DNA of 64,000 bases. Source: DASRHD01 sp035485575. GTDB taxonomy: Bacteria > Verrucomicrobiota > Verrucomicrobiia > Opitutales > Opitutaceae. This document shows positions 1 to 8,953 of this stretch, one piece after another (positions within the stretch are counted from its first letter, which is position 1; the number at the start of each line of letters is the position of its first letter). Location of the stretch: assembly GCA_035485575.1 (NCBI GenBank), contig DATHNW010000008.1:179590-243589 (forward strand). Direction: 5' to 3'. The translations under genes and the position numbers were made by a program. The notes under the pieces were generated by a model. That model saw nothing but the letters and a program-made list of their open reading frames with translations, ran no database searches and was not told where the DNA came from.

Positions 1-1099
1 AAACGAGCGCAAGGATGGGCCGGCCAGCGAGATAATAGGGATAAAGTTTCGATGGGGAGTAGGCGAGGTCGCTCGAGCCCGGCAGCAAAAGGATGTCGGC
101 GTCCCTCTGCAGGCGGAGGCACTCGAGATGGCCCAGCCGGTGTGGAATCTCCGCCACCTGGTCGGCCACCCCGCATTTTTCGGCAAACGGCAGCACGGAG
201 CATTTGCCCTGGCCTGGGGCCACGTAGCTGGTTCCCAGAAAGTGAAATCGCAGCCGGCTGGCCTGCTCGGGAAATCTTTCACGGTAGAGCCGCAGTCCAT
301 CAAAGAGCACGGTCAGCGAATGCGGCATTACCGGCCCGGAGGCACCGGTATAGAGAATATGCAGTTCGCCATGTTCGCGGGTATAAGCATAGGTCGGCGG
401 AGGCATGGTGGCGGCGGTGGCAAGATCCTCCCGGCTGGCGCCGAAGCCGATGACCGCCGACGGAATCCGCGGGAACCACGGATAGCGTGTGCGCAAGTCG
501 TCGAGGTAGCTGGGTGACACGCTGATCATGCCGCCGGCCCGGCGGAAAGACCATCCCTCGAGCAGCCAGGCCATGGCGCGCGCCACCTGGTACTTCCAGC
601 CCCCCGGCGGCCGGCGCGAACCGGGACGCTCATAATAATCGGTGCGCCATGGATCCTGCAGGTCGAGCACGTAGGGCACGCCGCACAGACGCAGCCACAG
701 CCTTCCAAGCGTGAAGGTAACGAACTGCGTGTTGGTGAAAAATACGAGGTCGACCCGGTGTTGGCGAATGAGCCGCCTGCCCTTGAGGAAAAGACCGATC
801 CAGGCGCGGAGGCCAAGGTTGGTCACGCCGAACCAGCGTGTCCACGCGGATGGAAGCGCCCGCGCCCGGCATATCCCGATATCCGGGGGGATCGTTTGCT
901 GCAGCTCCGGCTCGCGTACGCCGTCCTGCCAGCGATCGCCCACGGCGAGCACGATGGGCTCCCAGCCGTAGGCTCGATAATAGGGCAGGCTCATGCGCGC
1001 CCGTTGCATGTCGGGTGCATTGACCGGTGGCCAGTGCGGCGAGACGATCAGCACCCGACGCAGGGGCCGTTCAGAACCGGGCATGGCGGCAGATTTCAT
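1..1099 (-). CDS. Glycosyltransferase, GT4-like (C-terminus beyond window)
   Basis: The reading frame is open from the start at 1099 to the window edge, giving about 366 visible codons, so the C-terminus is missing. The N-terminus (LIVSPHWPPVNAPD) matches the N-terminal Rossmann domain of GT-B fold, GT4-type glycosyltransferases. A donor-domain stretch (ILYTGASGPVMPHS, then FHFLGTSY and DILLLPGSSDLAYSPSK) follows in the usual order. It would transfer a sugar from a nucleotide-sugar donor at the cytoplasmic face of the inner membrane during glycan assembly. It lies 8 bp downstream of the PIG-L deacetylase gene on the same strand and is the last visible gene of the polysaccharide cluster. A second in-frame ATG at 1084 is an equally possible start. 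The donor and acceptor sugars cannot be deduced. Confidence 0.8.
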   Translation of the reverse strand, partial: MKSAAMPGSERPLRRVLIVSPHWPPVNAPDMQRARMSLPYYRAYGWEPIVLAVGDRWQDGVREPELQQTIPPDIGICRARALPSAWTRWFGVTNLGLRAWIGLFLKGRRLIRQHRVDLVFFTNTQFVTFTLGRLWLRLCGVPYVLDLQDPWRTDYYERPGSRRPPGGWKYQVARAMAWLLEGWSFRRAGGMISVSPSYLDDLRTRYPWFPRIPSAVIGFGASREDLATAATMPPPTYAYTREHGELHILYTGASGPVMPHSLTVLFDGLRLYRERFPEQASRLRFHFLGTSYVAPGQGKCSVLPFAEKCGVADQVAEIPHRLGHLECLRLQRDADILLLPGSSDLAYSPSKLYPYYLAGRPILALV

Positions 1100-1107
1100 G
1101 TGATCGC

Positions 1108-1926
1108 TCACATCTCGAAGAAAAATTCCTCATGGGAGGAAAAAAACGATACGAATTCGCGCGAAAGGAGGGGGCTTTCCCAGGGAGGAGCGGGCTGCGT
1201 TTGCGAGGCATAGGCTTCAAGGGCCTGCCGTTTCATGTTTTCGCGATTACGAAAATCCACGCGCCACACTGTGCGGCTTTTAAAAAAAGGCGGGATAAGC
1301 AACAGGGGATTCCACCACGACCATACGGGAAACTCCATGATGCGCGGCCGCAGGCCGGTCTGCGCGAGGGCTCGCGCCACCAAGGCAAAGGCGGCTTCAT
1401 GTTCCGAACTACCATCATGGCGGCAGGGCAGAAAGATCTCGGTGGGGTGCGTCGACTGGAGCACGGCGGCGATCTGCCGGACCAGCTCGTCTGCCGCGTG
1501 GACATCAAGATGCATGAGCGCACCATCCGGCGCTCCGAGAAATTGCAGCGCAGCGTGGTCGACCCCGAGGATCCGCATCGCATTCATGGCTTCAGCCTGC
1601 CGTTGCTCGGCGACCATGGCAGGCGTAAGTGTGGGATGCCCGGGGTGCGAAGCGCGGCCATCGGTGATATATACCACGTGCACGGGGTCTCCCTTGATTC
1701 GCTTAAGGGCAAGAAGTCCGCCGCAACCAAGGCTCTCGTCATCTTGATGGGGCGCGAAGATAAGTGTAATGCCGTCCTCTTCCATGGGGTAGGGCCGGCT
1801 GCGCAATCGGAGCATACAACGCGCGCAACGATTGAGCATGTACCGCATTAAACAGCGAAGGCGCGACCGGGTTGGGATGGCTATCGACACGGCGAGAGTG
1901 AATGCCAGCGGGTGATGAAAGACCAT
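1108..1926 (-). CDS. PIG-L/LmbE family deacetylase
   Basis: The 272-residue protein carries the PIG-L/LmbE zinc-site motif at about residues 59-70 (PHQDDESLGCGG), followed later by RHDGSSEHEAAF, which supplies the third zinc-binding histidine. Family members hydrolyse N-acetyl groups from GlcNAc-containing lipids or related substrates. In this setting a role in deacetylating a glycan intermediate or polymer sugar is likely. About 48 residues precede the core. Internal Met codons at residues 27 and 48 could be the real start, and the first one chosen here lies 18 bp after the upstream stop. The gene sits between two glycosyltransferases in the cluster. The family assignment is firm; the substrate is inferred from context only. 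Confidence 0.85.
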   Translation of the reverse strand: MVFHHPLAFTLAVSIAIPTRSRLRCLMRYMLNRCARCMLRLRSRPYPMEEDGITLIFAPHQDDESLGCGGLLALKRIKGDPVHVVYITDGRASHPGHPTLTPAMVAEQRQAEAMNAMRILGVDHAALQFLGAPDGALMHLDVHAADELVRQIAAVLQSTHPTEIFLPCRHDGSSEHEAAFALVARALAQTGLRPRIMEFPVWSWWNPLLLIPPFFKSRTVWRVDFRNRENMKRQALEAYASQTQPAPPWESPLLSREFVSFFSSHEEFFFEM

Positions 1927-1944
1927 CGGATGGGCAAGGGCTGC

Positions 1945-2913
1945 TCAGGAATGGCGCAGCAGGCGCTTCCACCAGCGATTTTGCGAGAGTGCGGCGTGCG
2001 CTTCGCTCCAGTCGACCATGCTTGCATTCATATCGTGATTCCCGCGCTGTGCTTCCGGAATCTCGCCGGCCTCGACCTGTTTCACCAGCTCAGGCAGCCG
2101 GTGGTAGAAATCGGCGCAGCGGTAGGGCGGATGCAGCGACCACATGCCCGGCGCTGTGCCGAGGAATTCCCGGCGCACAAGTCCGTCCGCGCGCATCGCG
2201 TCGGTAAAAAGATGTTCGGGCAGGTCCTCGGCGGGATTGCCCTCGACGAGGGCCTTGATTGAATTGCGCAGCGCGGGTGGGCGCCGGGGCTGTAGCGAGC
2301 CGATGACGTTTTTAAAATGCCGGCGATCCATCAGAAAAAGCCGTGTGCTCATGGTGGAGAAATGGAATGCATGCGCCGAGTCCGGCTCAGGGTCTGCCGT
2401 CTGGCTGTGCAGACGGCCGTCGGCCGCCGGCGGGCCCGGCAGTGGGGCGGTGAAAAGCACCTTGGGGTGCGCGGCCATGTGCGCGAGGGCTTCAGCGACC
2501 CAGGTGGGGCTGCCGCCGCCAAAAAACATGTCCGAATCCGTGTGCAACACGTAGGGATGCCGTGCTTCGGCCATTGAGAAGAAATATGAATAATAAGGTC
2601 CGCCGCGAAAATCCTTTGCCGGTATGCGGCGGCCGCCAAAAAATTCAGTGGCGACACGCGCCATCGTCGGGGCGCCATAATCGACGGTCAGCACCCGGGC
2701 TCCATCAATGGACTGCGCGAATGACATGATATTATCCTGGCCCTCCTTCCAGCCTGCCGAGAAGCGGCCGGAACTGCGGTGAAAATCCACCGTGAGCAAT
2801 ATCTCCGCGACCTGTCCGCGCCAGGCGCGCACTTGGTGCGGCAACAGTATGCGGGCATGCCGGTAGTCGGAGGGTGCAAGGCTGATCTGCAGCGTGACGG
2901 GAGGAATGTTCAT
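1945..2913 (-). CDS. Glycosyltransferase, GT-A-like, with DSD metal motif
   Basis: This 322-residue protein has a GT-A-like layout with a DXD-type motif in the sequence YVLHTDSDMFFGG, the expected metal and nucleotide-sugar site. The N-terminus (TLQISLAPSDYRHARILLPH) is followed by a segment for donor binding. No signal peptide or membrane segment is seen. The reading frame extends further upstream, but the ATG at 2913 was chosen because it lies 1 nt from the stop of the FkbM gene (2915), the spacing used throughout this cluster. It probably adds a sugar to a lipid-linked glycan. I cannot place it in a named GT family with certainty. A nucleotidyltransferase-like or other GT-A role is the alternative. 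Confidence 0.7.
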   Translation of the reverse strand: MNIPPVTLQISLAPSDYRHARILLPHQVRAWRGQVAEILLTVDFHRSSGRFSAGWKEGQDNIMSFAQSIDGARVLTVDYGAPTMARVATEFFGGRRIPAKDFRGGPYYSYFFSMAEARHPYVLHTDSDMFFGGGSPTWVAEALAHMAAHPKVLFTAPLPGPPAADGRLHSQTADPEPDSAHAFHFSTMSTRLFLMDRRHFKNVIGSLQPRRPPALRNSIKALVEGNPAEDLPEHLFTDAMRADGLVRREFLGTAPGMWSLHPPYRCADFYHRLPELVKQVEAGEIPEAQRGNHDMNASMVDWSEAHAALSQNRWWKRLLRHS

Positions 2914-2914
2914 G

Positions 2915-3649
2915 TCACGGTGTGCCGGTGCGATGGGCAAATAGTGCGGTGCACCAGCCGAGAAATGGGTTGAGCCGGCATTTTTCGTAGAAATCAACCA
3001 AATGCAGGTTCTGCCCATGAAGATGGGCCATCAATTCATGGGCCCACACTTGGCCGGCATAGAGCGGCACAAAGTTCAACTCGACCAGCACGGCGCCCAC
3101 CCGACCGTCCGCCAACAATCGTTCTGCGCCCCGCAGGACGTGTTGTTCGAAGCCCTGGGTGTCGATCTTGAGCAGGGCGATCCGTTCGAGCCCGGCCTTT
3201 GCAGCGTAGTCGTCAAGCCTGACGACTGGCACCCGCACCTGGCTTAACCGGGCGGCGCCGCCAAAAGTGCGGTCTGCGCCGGGCGCCAGGGGAAGAAATG
3301 AATTCAGGGTCTGGTTGTCATAAATGTTGAAGTCGAGCTGGCCCGGTTCATCGGAAAGGCCGGCGGGCACAAGGTGGACGTCGGGCGTGGCGGCATGCCG
3401 GACGCGCAGGCGGCCAAAGGGCTCCGGCGCGGGTTCGAAGGCATGCACGATCGGGGCAGACAGCGCGGTGCGCAGCAGATCGACAAAATCGCCGACGTGC
3501 GCGCCGGCATCAATGCAGACCGGGCCCGGCTGTCCGCCGACAACCAACCGGAGATCGCGCGCGAGATCATGCCCTGTCGGGAGCCCGGGCGGCAGGCGTT
3601 GCATGACATAGCCAGAGGCGGCAAGCAGGGATTTTAAGGCGGCTTTCAT
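2915..3649 (-). CDS. FkbM family methyltransferase (first copy)
   Basis: A 244-residue class I SAM-dependent methyltransferase of the FkbM type. The SAM-binding glycine loop is VCIDAGAHVGDFVDLL near residues 43-58, the following acidic motif is VHAFEPAPEP, and the FkbM signature LLKIDTQGFEQHVLRGAE is near residues 157-174. In glycan clusters such enzymes usually O-methylate sugars, which can cap or alter a surface polymer. It lies between glycosyltransferase genes, 18 bp after the upstream GT4 start region and 1 nt before the next start. A second FkbM gene occurs 1.2 kb away (4898-5665). The two are only distantly similar, so they probably act on different positions. The methyl acceptor is not known. 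Confidence 0.88.
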   Translation of the reverse strand: MKAALKSLLAASGYVMQRLPPGLPTGHDLARDLRLVVGGQPGPVCIDAGAHVGDFVDLLRTALSAPIVHAFEPAPEPFGRLRVRHAATPDVHLVPAGLSDEPGQLDFNIYDNQTLNSFLPLAPGADRTFGGAARLSQVRVPVVRLDDYAAKAGLERIALLKIDTQGFEQHVLRGAERLLADGRVGAVLVELNFVPLYAGQVWAHELMAHLHGQNLHLVDFYEKCRLNPFLGWCTALFAHRTGTP

Positions 3650-3667
3650 GATGGGGCGACGGGATGG

Positions 3668-4867
3668 TCAAACGGCCTCGACAATCGTGACGAGGCGGGG
3701 GGCTTCCTTTTCCCAGCAATAAATGTTTTCCGCTGCGCGACGCGCGGCGGTGCCCATCGACGCAAGCCGTGCGCGATCGGCCAGCAGCGCGTCGAGCTGT
3801 CGGGCGACCTCGTCGGTTTGGGCCAGCGTGACCATGAGTCCGGCGCCGGGGGCGCGGGCAAACACCTCTTGCTGACCGGCGGTCTGGCTGGCGACGACGG
3901 CGAGACCGGCATTGAAATATTGCAGGATTTTATTCGTGACGGTCAGATCGCGGTTGGGAATGGACGATTGTTCGAGGGCGAGGCCGATATCGTGGCGAGC
4001 AATGAGCGCGGGCAGCTCGGCCGGAGGCACCAGCGGAAGAAACGAGACACGGCCGCGGAAATCATCGGGGAGCCGGGCGAGAAATTGCCTGTGATAATCG
4101 GATCTCGATTCGCCCAGCAGGACAAGCCGGCTGGGCCGGGTTGTGCGCAGCCACGCCGCCTGGAAAAGTTCGAGCCCGCGGCCCGGCCCGAGCGTCTGGG
4201 AGAACCAGAAAAACACGGGCGGATCGCCGGGGGCGCCGGTGCGAGGATCGGGCTGGAGCGGAAAGGCATTGCTGATCACATGCGGCGCATCGCCGCCGTA
4301 GCGTTGGACCAATGCCCGGCTGAGCGCGGCAGAAGTGGTGGTTTTGTAAGCCGCATGGCGCATGAGTCCGGCTTCAATCCGGCGGAGCAGCCGCAATGGA
4401 CGGTTGAGGCGATCCTCCGGCAGCAGATCCTCAGAGTACCAGTCTTCGAAATCGGCCGCCACCCGCCGGCCCTGGCGCAACAACTGACAGCCGATCCAGA
4501 AGGGGATCTCGTTGTGCACGATGGTCAGATCGGCGGGAAGTGCCCGGGCCCGGCGAGCCAGTGGACTGACGATACCCAGCGCCATTACCGTCTCCACCCG
4601 GTGCGGGACGGCGCGCCGGGCCAGCCAATGCCGGAGTTTTTGCAGAAAGATCGTGCACCGATTTCCGCCCGGGGGAACGATTTCATGCCGGTAAGGCGCA
4701 CTGCTGGTGAGTTCACGGTCGAGCGCGTCGAGGTCGAGTGAACCACCGGGTGTAAGGAGCGTAACGTCAAAGCCGGCGTGGCCGAGTGCGCTCGCTTCTT
4801 TCGCCAGCCGGGGATTTCGGCAGGGATTGCCGGAACCAATGATCAATATGCGGGCGGACGGTTTCAT
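3668..4867 (-). CDS. Glycosyltransferase family 4
   Basis: A 399-residue GT-B enzyme. The N-terminus (ARILIIGSGNPCRNPRLAKE) has the glycine-rich first strand and loop, and the C-terminal half has the GT4 donor-site order: FFWFSQTLGPGRGLELF, then LVLLGESRSDY, then an EX7E-like region (GLALEQSSIPNRDLT followed by NKILQYFNAGLAVVA). It is cytoplasmic or peripherally bound, with no membrane helix. It would retain the anomeric configuration of a nucleotide-sugar donor while extending the glycan. The GGG/PGG loop and length are normal for the family. It is cotranscribed with the flanking FkbM genes on the minus strand. Sugar specificity is unknown. Confidence 0.88.
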   Translation of the reverse strand: MKPSARILIIGSGNPCRNPRLAKEASALGHAGFDVTLLTPGGSLDLDALDRELTSSAPYRHEIVPPGGNRCTIFLQKLRHWLARRAVPHRVETVMALGIVSPLARRARALPADLTIVHNEIPFWIGCQLLRQGRRVAADFEDWYSEDLLPEDRLNRPLRLLRRIEAGLMRHAAYKTTTSAALSRALVQRYGGDAPHVISNAFPLQPDPRTGAPGDPPVFFWFSQTLGPGRGLELFQAAWLRTTRPSRLVLLGESRSDYHRQFLARLPDDFRGRVSFLPLVPPAELPALIARHDIGLALEQSSIPNRDLTVTNKILQYFNAGLAVVASQTAGQQEVFARAPGAGLMVTLAQTDEVARQLDALLADRARLASMGTAARRAAENIYCWEKEAPRLVTIVEAV

Positions 4868-4897
4868 GCCGACGGGATAAGAGCGGCCGGAGGGGGC

Positions 4898-5665
4898 TCA
4901 GGCATGGGGTGCAATCAGCCGTACAGTGCGGAACACGGCGGCCGACCAGGGCAGTTTCCGGCCATCATTCTCAAAGCAGCGGTATCCCATTGGCTCCAGC
5001 AGGGCCTGCGTATCGTCGGTCTCAAAGTGACTGTGGAAACTCATCACCAGTGCGGGCCGGTGTTGCGCAAGAGTGCGGCTGGCGCCGTGGAGGGCTTTCG
5101 CGCCGTGTCCTTCCACGTCGATTTTTATGAAAGCAGGCGGCCGAATGGAACCGGCGGCCACGAGCTGGTCAAGTACGAGCATCTTGATTGCAACGAGCTT
5201 TTCACCGGCGGCCGCGGGCTCATCCTCGTAGCGGAGATGATTGCTGGTCGAACCGAGGCCACCGGTGACGATTAGATTCTGCTGGGTAGAGTTTTCGCCG
5301 ACACCGGCCTTGAACAGACGTACCCAGCCGAGCCTGTTCATCTTGATATGTCGTGCACAGCGGGCATGCGAAATTGGATCGGGCTCGAAGGAGGCGACTT
5401 CGCCGGAAGGGCCCACAGCCAGGGCCAACCCGACGGTGTAAATGCCAAAATGAGCGCCGAGATCCCAGCAAGCCGCGCCCCTGAGCGGGCCAATGGCGCG
5501 GATGGCCGCATCAACCTCAGGCTCATAACCGCGCCAGTAGGCGGAATGGGGCAGCAGGGTCCACCGGGCGCCGCTGGCCAGGCCGGTCCGCACCCGCACG
5601 GGAATGTAAGCCAGGGGTGTGCGGGCGAGGAATGCGCTGAGACGGCCCTTGAGATTGGTGTTCAT
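4898..5665 (-). CDS. FkbM family methyltransferase (second copy)
   Basis: A 255-residue SAM-dependent methyltransferase. The motifs are CWDLGAHFGIYTVGLALAVG (SAM loop), VASFEPDPISHARC (acidic residue after strand 2) and FIKIDVEGHGAKALHGA (FkbM signature). The start at 5665 is favoured over an upstream in-frame option because its ATG overlaps the stop of the upstream gene as ATGA (5662-5665), implying translational coupling. In this cluster it probably O-methylates a sugar of the surface glycan. It differs clearly from the other FkbM protein at 2915-3649, so the two are not a recent duplication. The acceptor sugar cannot be told from sequence. Confidence 0.88.
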   Translation of the reverse strand: MNTNLKGRLSAFLARTPLAYIPVRVRTGLASGARWTLLPHSAYWRGYEPEVDAAIRAIGPLRGAACWDLGAHFGIYTVGLALAVGPSGEVASFEPDPISHARCARHIKMNRLGWVRLFKAGVGENSTQQNLIVTGGLGSTSNHLRYEDEPAAAGEKLVAIKMLVLDQLVAAGSIRPPAFIKIDVEGHGAKALHGASRTLAQHRPALVMSFHSHFETDDTQALLEPMGYRCFENDGRKLPWSAAVFRTVRLIAPHA

Positions 5666-6651
5666 GCTTGTGCGGAGCTGGCGGCATTCACGATATCGAC
5701 GAAGTGCTGCGAGCATTTTTCCAACGTCAGGTTTTCGATGATATAGTCGCGCGGTGCGAAGTGGCCCGCCACCTGGCGTTCGCGAAATTCAGGCAGCCGC
5801 GCGGAAAATTCGACGAAGTCACGAAAGCGCAGCCCGCAACGATCGTCGAAATAGGGCACCGAAGTGGCCGGGATGACCGGCTCGCCCCAACGGAAGCGTT
5901 CAGGATCCTGCACCGTGCCTGGATCCCAGGCAAAGATGGGAACACCGCTGGCCAGCGCTTCCTGCGCCGCGATGCCCTGGCTTTCGTGGGCGGAGAGAAA
6001 AATCATAGCCCGGCAACGCGTCAGAGCCGTTTGGAATGCGTCCGGTGCATAGTGTCCGTAGCGCAGTGTTTCGCAGGTGAGCCCGCTTTGCGCCAGGATC
6101 TTGCGGATAGGTGCGACCAAGTCGCTTTCACGCGCTTCGCGTTCCCAATGGATTTTGTCATACAGAAGAAAATCGATATTTTTACCGCCGGGATCTGCGG
6201 GTTGCCAGTGACGGGTGTCGATGCCGACTGGCCAGATTGCGCAGCGATTGCCGAAATAACGGCGATAGACCGCGTCGCACCAGGCGCTGTGCTGCAGGTA
6301 GCGCACGATGGGATAGTCCTCGCAGAGAGTCGGCCATTCCGAGGGATGGGTCATCAGGCCAATGCCGGCCACGATGGCATTCGGCCGGGCGTAACCTTCA
6401 AGGCAATGGCGGCCGCGGCCGAGCACGGCCACGCGATCCTCCGGTCGCAGCCGGCGGAAAGGCACATTGACCTCATGGTCGATGCCCAGCCGGTCGAGCC
6501 CGAGACAAAGATTGAGGAAAACCTTGTCCAGCCCCCCGGGCTGCGCCGCGCCGCGCAAGAGCCGTCGTGCCAGCGGCCGGATGAAGCGGTCGCCCGGCAG
6601 CCAGCGGTCGCGTTCGGGTTCGGGGAGATAGTAGAGACAGAGACGGCTCAT
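5662..6651 (-). CDS. Glycosyltransferase, GT-B-like
   Basis: A 329-residue protein starting MSRLCLYYLPEPERDR at the ATG that overlaps the upstream stop as ATGA (6648-6651). The fold appears to be GT-B: an N-terminal part contains PFRRLRPEDRVAVLGRG, and a C-terminal donor domain has KNIDFLLYDKIHWERE, then AMIFLSAHESQGIAAQEALA and a VPIFAWDPGTVQDP stretch. The ESQGIAAQEAL segment resembles the acidic EX7E donor motif of GT4 enzymes. It probably uses a nucleotide-sugar donor in the cytoplasm. The N-terminal domain is short for GT4, so this may be a diverged subgroup. The sequence supports a glycosyltransferase call but not a substrate. Confidence 0.75.
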   Translation of the reverse strand: MSRLCLYYLPEPERDRWLPGDRFIRPLARRLLRGAAQPGGLDKVFLNLCLGLDRLGIDHEVNVPFRRLRPEDRVAVLGRGRHCLEGYARPNAIVAGIGLMTHPSEWPTLCEDYPIVRYLQHSAWCDAVYRRYFGNRCAIWPVGIDTRHWQPADPGGKNIDFLLYDKIHWEREARESDLVAPIRKILAQSGLTCETLRYGHYAPDAFQTALTRCRAMIFLSAHESQGIAAQEALASGVPIFAWDPGTVQDPERFRWGEPVIPATSVPYFDDRCGLRFRDFVEFSARLPEFRERQVAGHFAPRDYIIENLTLEKCSQHFVDIVNAASSAQA

Positions 6652-7895
6652 GTGATTGCGGCACGGGCTTTCCACCACCGGCGCAGCCGGGGCTGCAGCC
6701 ATAGTTCGAGTACCGCAGCCATTGCCGTGGTAAGACTGAACCAAATCAGCGCGGCCCGAGCAAAGCTCAGCGGGCTATTGGCCGCCAGCCCGAGTCTGCG
6801 CACTACCCAAAACATCGGCATGTGCAAAAGGTAAAATGCGTAGGAAATACTTCCCATCGGTGCGAGCCAGCGCAGCCAGGCACCGGACCGCCATGCCGCA
6901 ACCGGCAGCGCCATCGCGGTGAACAGGGCGCCTGCGATCCATTGCGGCATTTCTCCCAGGCGCCCGGTCACGATCAAAAGCAGCGATGTGCCGACTGGAA
7001 TGCCGAAGGCAAGCCACGTTAATAGGCGCTGGCAGGGAAGGACCCGCCGGGCGGCGCCGCTGACCAGCAGCAGGCAGCAGGGCAATGAGGCCAGATTGGA
7101 AAGGTTAACCGTGCTGATATCTTTTGGCGGCAAGCCGATCCCGGAAAGAAAAATGTTGCCGCAAGCCAGGTGATGCGTGCCGATGAGCAGGAAGACGCCC
7201 GCAAGGAGCGGAACATGGGGGACGGCATCATGACTCTGGGTCTGGCGGGCGAGCCACCAGCCCGCCCCCCAAAACAGCCAGCCGCTCGCGTAGCCCGCGA
7301 TGAAACGGGGAAAATCCGGCAATACCCACCCTGCCATGCTGAACGCGACTGCCGCCAGCATTGAAACGGGAAACCATTGCTCGCGACGCCAGATCACGAG
7401 GAATAGAAAATAATAGATCATTTCATAATGCAGGCTCCACATGGGGCCGTTGGCCCGCGGTGGATGCAGGAGCCATGGCCCGTAAGGGTTTTCGTTTTGC
7501 AGCATGAGGGCCGCCGCTGCGTAGATTTTTGGCGAATCCCCCAGGCTCACGCAAAACGTGAGCGCCAGGGCCAGCCAATAAATTGGCAGCAAACGCACGG
7601 CCCGCCGGCCAAGATAGGCCCGGGCGCGCCCAGCGGTAAAAGGGACCTGATTGGTCAGGCTGATCACGTAGCCGGAAAGAACAAAGAAAACGAGCACGGC
7701 AGCCTGTCCGGCCCCGAAAAAACGCAACCATGGCGAAATTCGATCTGACGGATAGAGTATGCCCATGAGCGACAAATGCTCGGCCGCCACCAGCAATGCG
7801 GCCAAACCGCGCAAGCCTTCGACCCAGGCGTCGAAAGTTCGCGCCGGCATGGAAGGTGCCGGTTGGGCCGAACCTGACTGTAGGGTGTTTTGCAT
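6648..7895 (-). CDS. Membrane acyltransferase, AT3 family (copy A)
   Basis: A 415-residue integral membrane protein of the acyltransferase-3 (OafA/NodX-like) family. Near the N-terminus it has the hallmark VEGLRGLAALLVAAEHLS, with the conserved Arg and His, followed by VLVFFVLSGYVISLT and many hydrophobic segments (about ten). These enzymes move acetyl or other acyl groups from a cytoplasmic donor across the membrane onto sugars of O-antigen or exopolysaccharide. The start at 7895 shares one base with the upstream stop (TGATG), so translation is coupled. It closely resembles the AT3 protein at 10300-11574 (shared SLHYEMIYY/SLHYEVMYY and YAFYLLHMPMF/YAFYIIHFPML stretches), pointing to duplication inside the cluster. 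Confidence 0.9.
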   Translation of the reverse strand: MQNTLQSGSAQPAPSMPARTFDAWVEGLRGLAALLVAAEHLSLMGILYPSDRISPWLRFFGAGQAAVLVFFVLSGYVISLTNQVPFTAGRARAYLGRRAVRLLPIYWLALALTFCVSLGDSPKIYAAAALMLQNENPYGPWLLHPPRANGPMWSLHYEMIYYFLFLVIWRREQWFPVSMLAAVAFSMAGWVLPDFPRFIAGYASGWLFWGAGWWLARQTQSHDAVPHVPLLAGVFLLIGTHHLACGNIFLSGIGLPPKDISTVNLSNLASLPCCLLLVSGAARRVLPCQRLLTWLAFGIPVGTSLLLIVTGRLGEMPQWIAGALFTAMALPVAAWRSGAWLRWLAPMGSISYAFYLLHMPMFWVVRRLGLAANSPLSFARAALIWFSLTTAMAAVLELWLQPRLRRWWKARAAIT

Positions 7896-8953
7896 CAGGC
7901 GGCTTTGCCCTTGCGCCAGCGTTGCAAAGGCTGCTCGCCCCACCGGTGCATACCGGCGGCAGCGGCGAGCGAGATGCCAACCGCCGTCAAAGGCACGATG
8001 GGATACCAGATGCTGCCTGGTGCAATTATCCGCTGGGCCAGGTTGACCACCCGAGTGATTATCGGGCCATGCAGCAAGACGAGCGGAAACGATACAATTC
8101 CGCACCAGACGAAGGGGCGGATCAATCGAGGCGAAGAAAGCATCCGGTCATAGGGATGCAGCGCGATTAGCCCCAGTGCCACGCCGGCGGCCGCGGCCAG
8201 CCTGTGGGAAACCAGCGGTCCCAGCAATGCGATGATGCCGACAGCCGTCACCATGCCGGTGGCCAGAAAAAATCCCTTGCGATCGCCGGCCGCACGCTGA
8301 CGCAGCGCGGCATGCACGAAAAGGCCACAGGCAAAAGTCGGCCAGAATGCGAGCAGCCATCGCGCCGGGGTGAGCCAGCCCGTGAGCGCAATCGCGGTGA
8401 GCACGGCGGCCCCGATCAGCAAGCCCCGGTCGCGCAAGGGCCGGCGTATCACCAGGGCAAGGGCGACGATAAGGTAAAAACCAAGTTCGCAGTTGAGCGT
8501 CCAGGTGAAGGCAATGTAGCGGCCGGTGCCCGTCAGTGGCTCGACCAAAAAAAATGTGGCGGGCAGTCCAATCGGATCAAGAGGGAGATCTGCGAGCCAG
8601 TTGCCGGGATGCACCCGGCTGATCAGGAAAGCCATGGCCAGGAGAACAAGCATGCATGCCCAATAGAGCGGGTAAATGCGCACGGCGCGGTCACACGCGA
8701 AATTGACGGCCGCACGCGGGCCGGTGGGTGCGGGCGGGATGCTGAGTTTGGCGGCGATGCCATAACCGCTCAGCAGAAAAAATACGTCTGCCCCGAACCA
8801 GCCAAGATCGAAGAGCTCCCGCATCCAGCGCCAGTTGGCATTGATTTCCGCATGGCCGGCCCGAAACAGCCAGCCGGTGTGATAAAAGACCACGGCCAGT
8901 GCGGCCAGACCGCGCAAGGCTGTTTGCAGCCGATAATAAGAATCAAATTTCAT
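7895..8953 (-). CDS. Membrane acyltransferase, AT3 family (copy B)
   Basis: A 352-residue AT3 family protein beginning MKFDSYYRLQTALRGLAALA, with the conserved RGLAAL and a following histidine (VVFYHTGW), then DVFFLLSGYGIAAKLS. Roughly ten hydrophobic segments span the protein. It would O-acylate a glycan, like its neighbour, but it is much less similar to copies A and C than those are to each other, so it may use a different acceptor or acyl group. The downstream gene overlaps by TGATG and the upstream gene's stop overlaps its region closely, placing it firmly inside the operon. No soluble SGNH domain is fused to it. Confidence 0.88.
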   Translation of the reverse strand: MKFDSYYRLQTALRGLAALAVVFYHTGWLFRAGHAEINANWRWMRELFDLGWFGADVFFLLSGYGIAAKLSIPPAPTGPRAAVNFACDRAVRIYPLYWACMLVLLAMAFLISRVHPGNWLADLPLDPIGLPATFFLVEPLTGTGRYIAFTWTLNCELGFYLIVALALVIRRPLRDRGLLIGAAVLTAIALTGWLTPARWLLAFWPTFACGLFVHAALRQRAAGDRKGFFLATGMVTAVGIIALLGPLVSHRLAAAAGVALGLIALHPYDRMLSSPRLIRPFVWCGIVSFPLVLLHGPIITRVVNLAQRIIAPGSIWYPIVPLTAVGISLAAAAGMHRWGEQPLQRWRKGKAA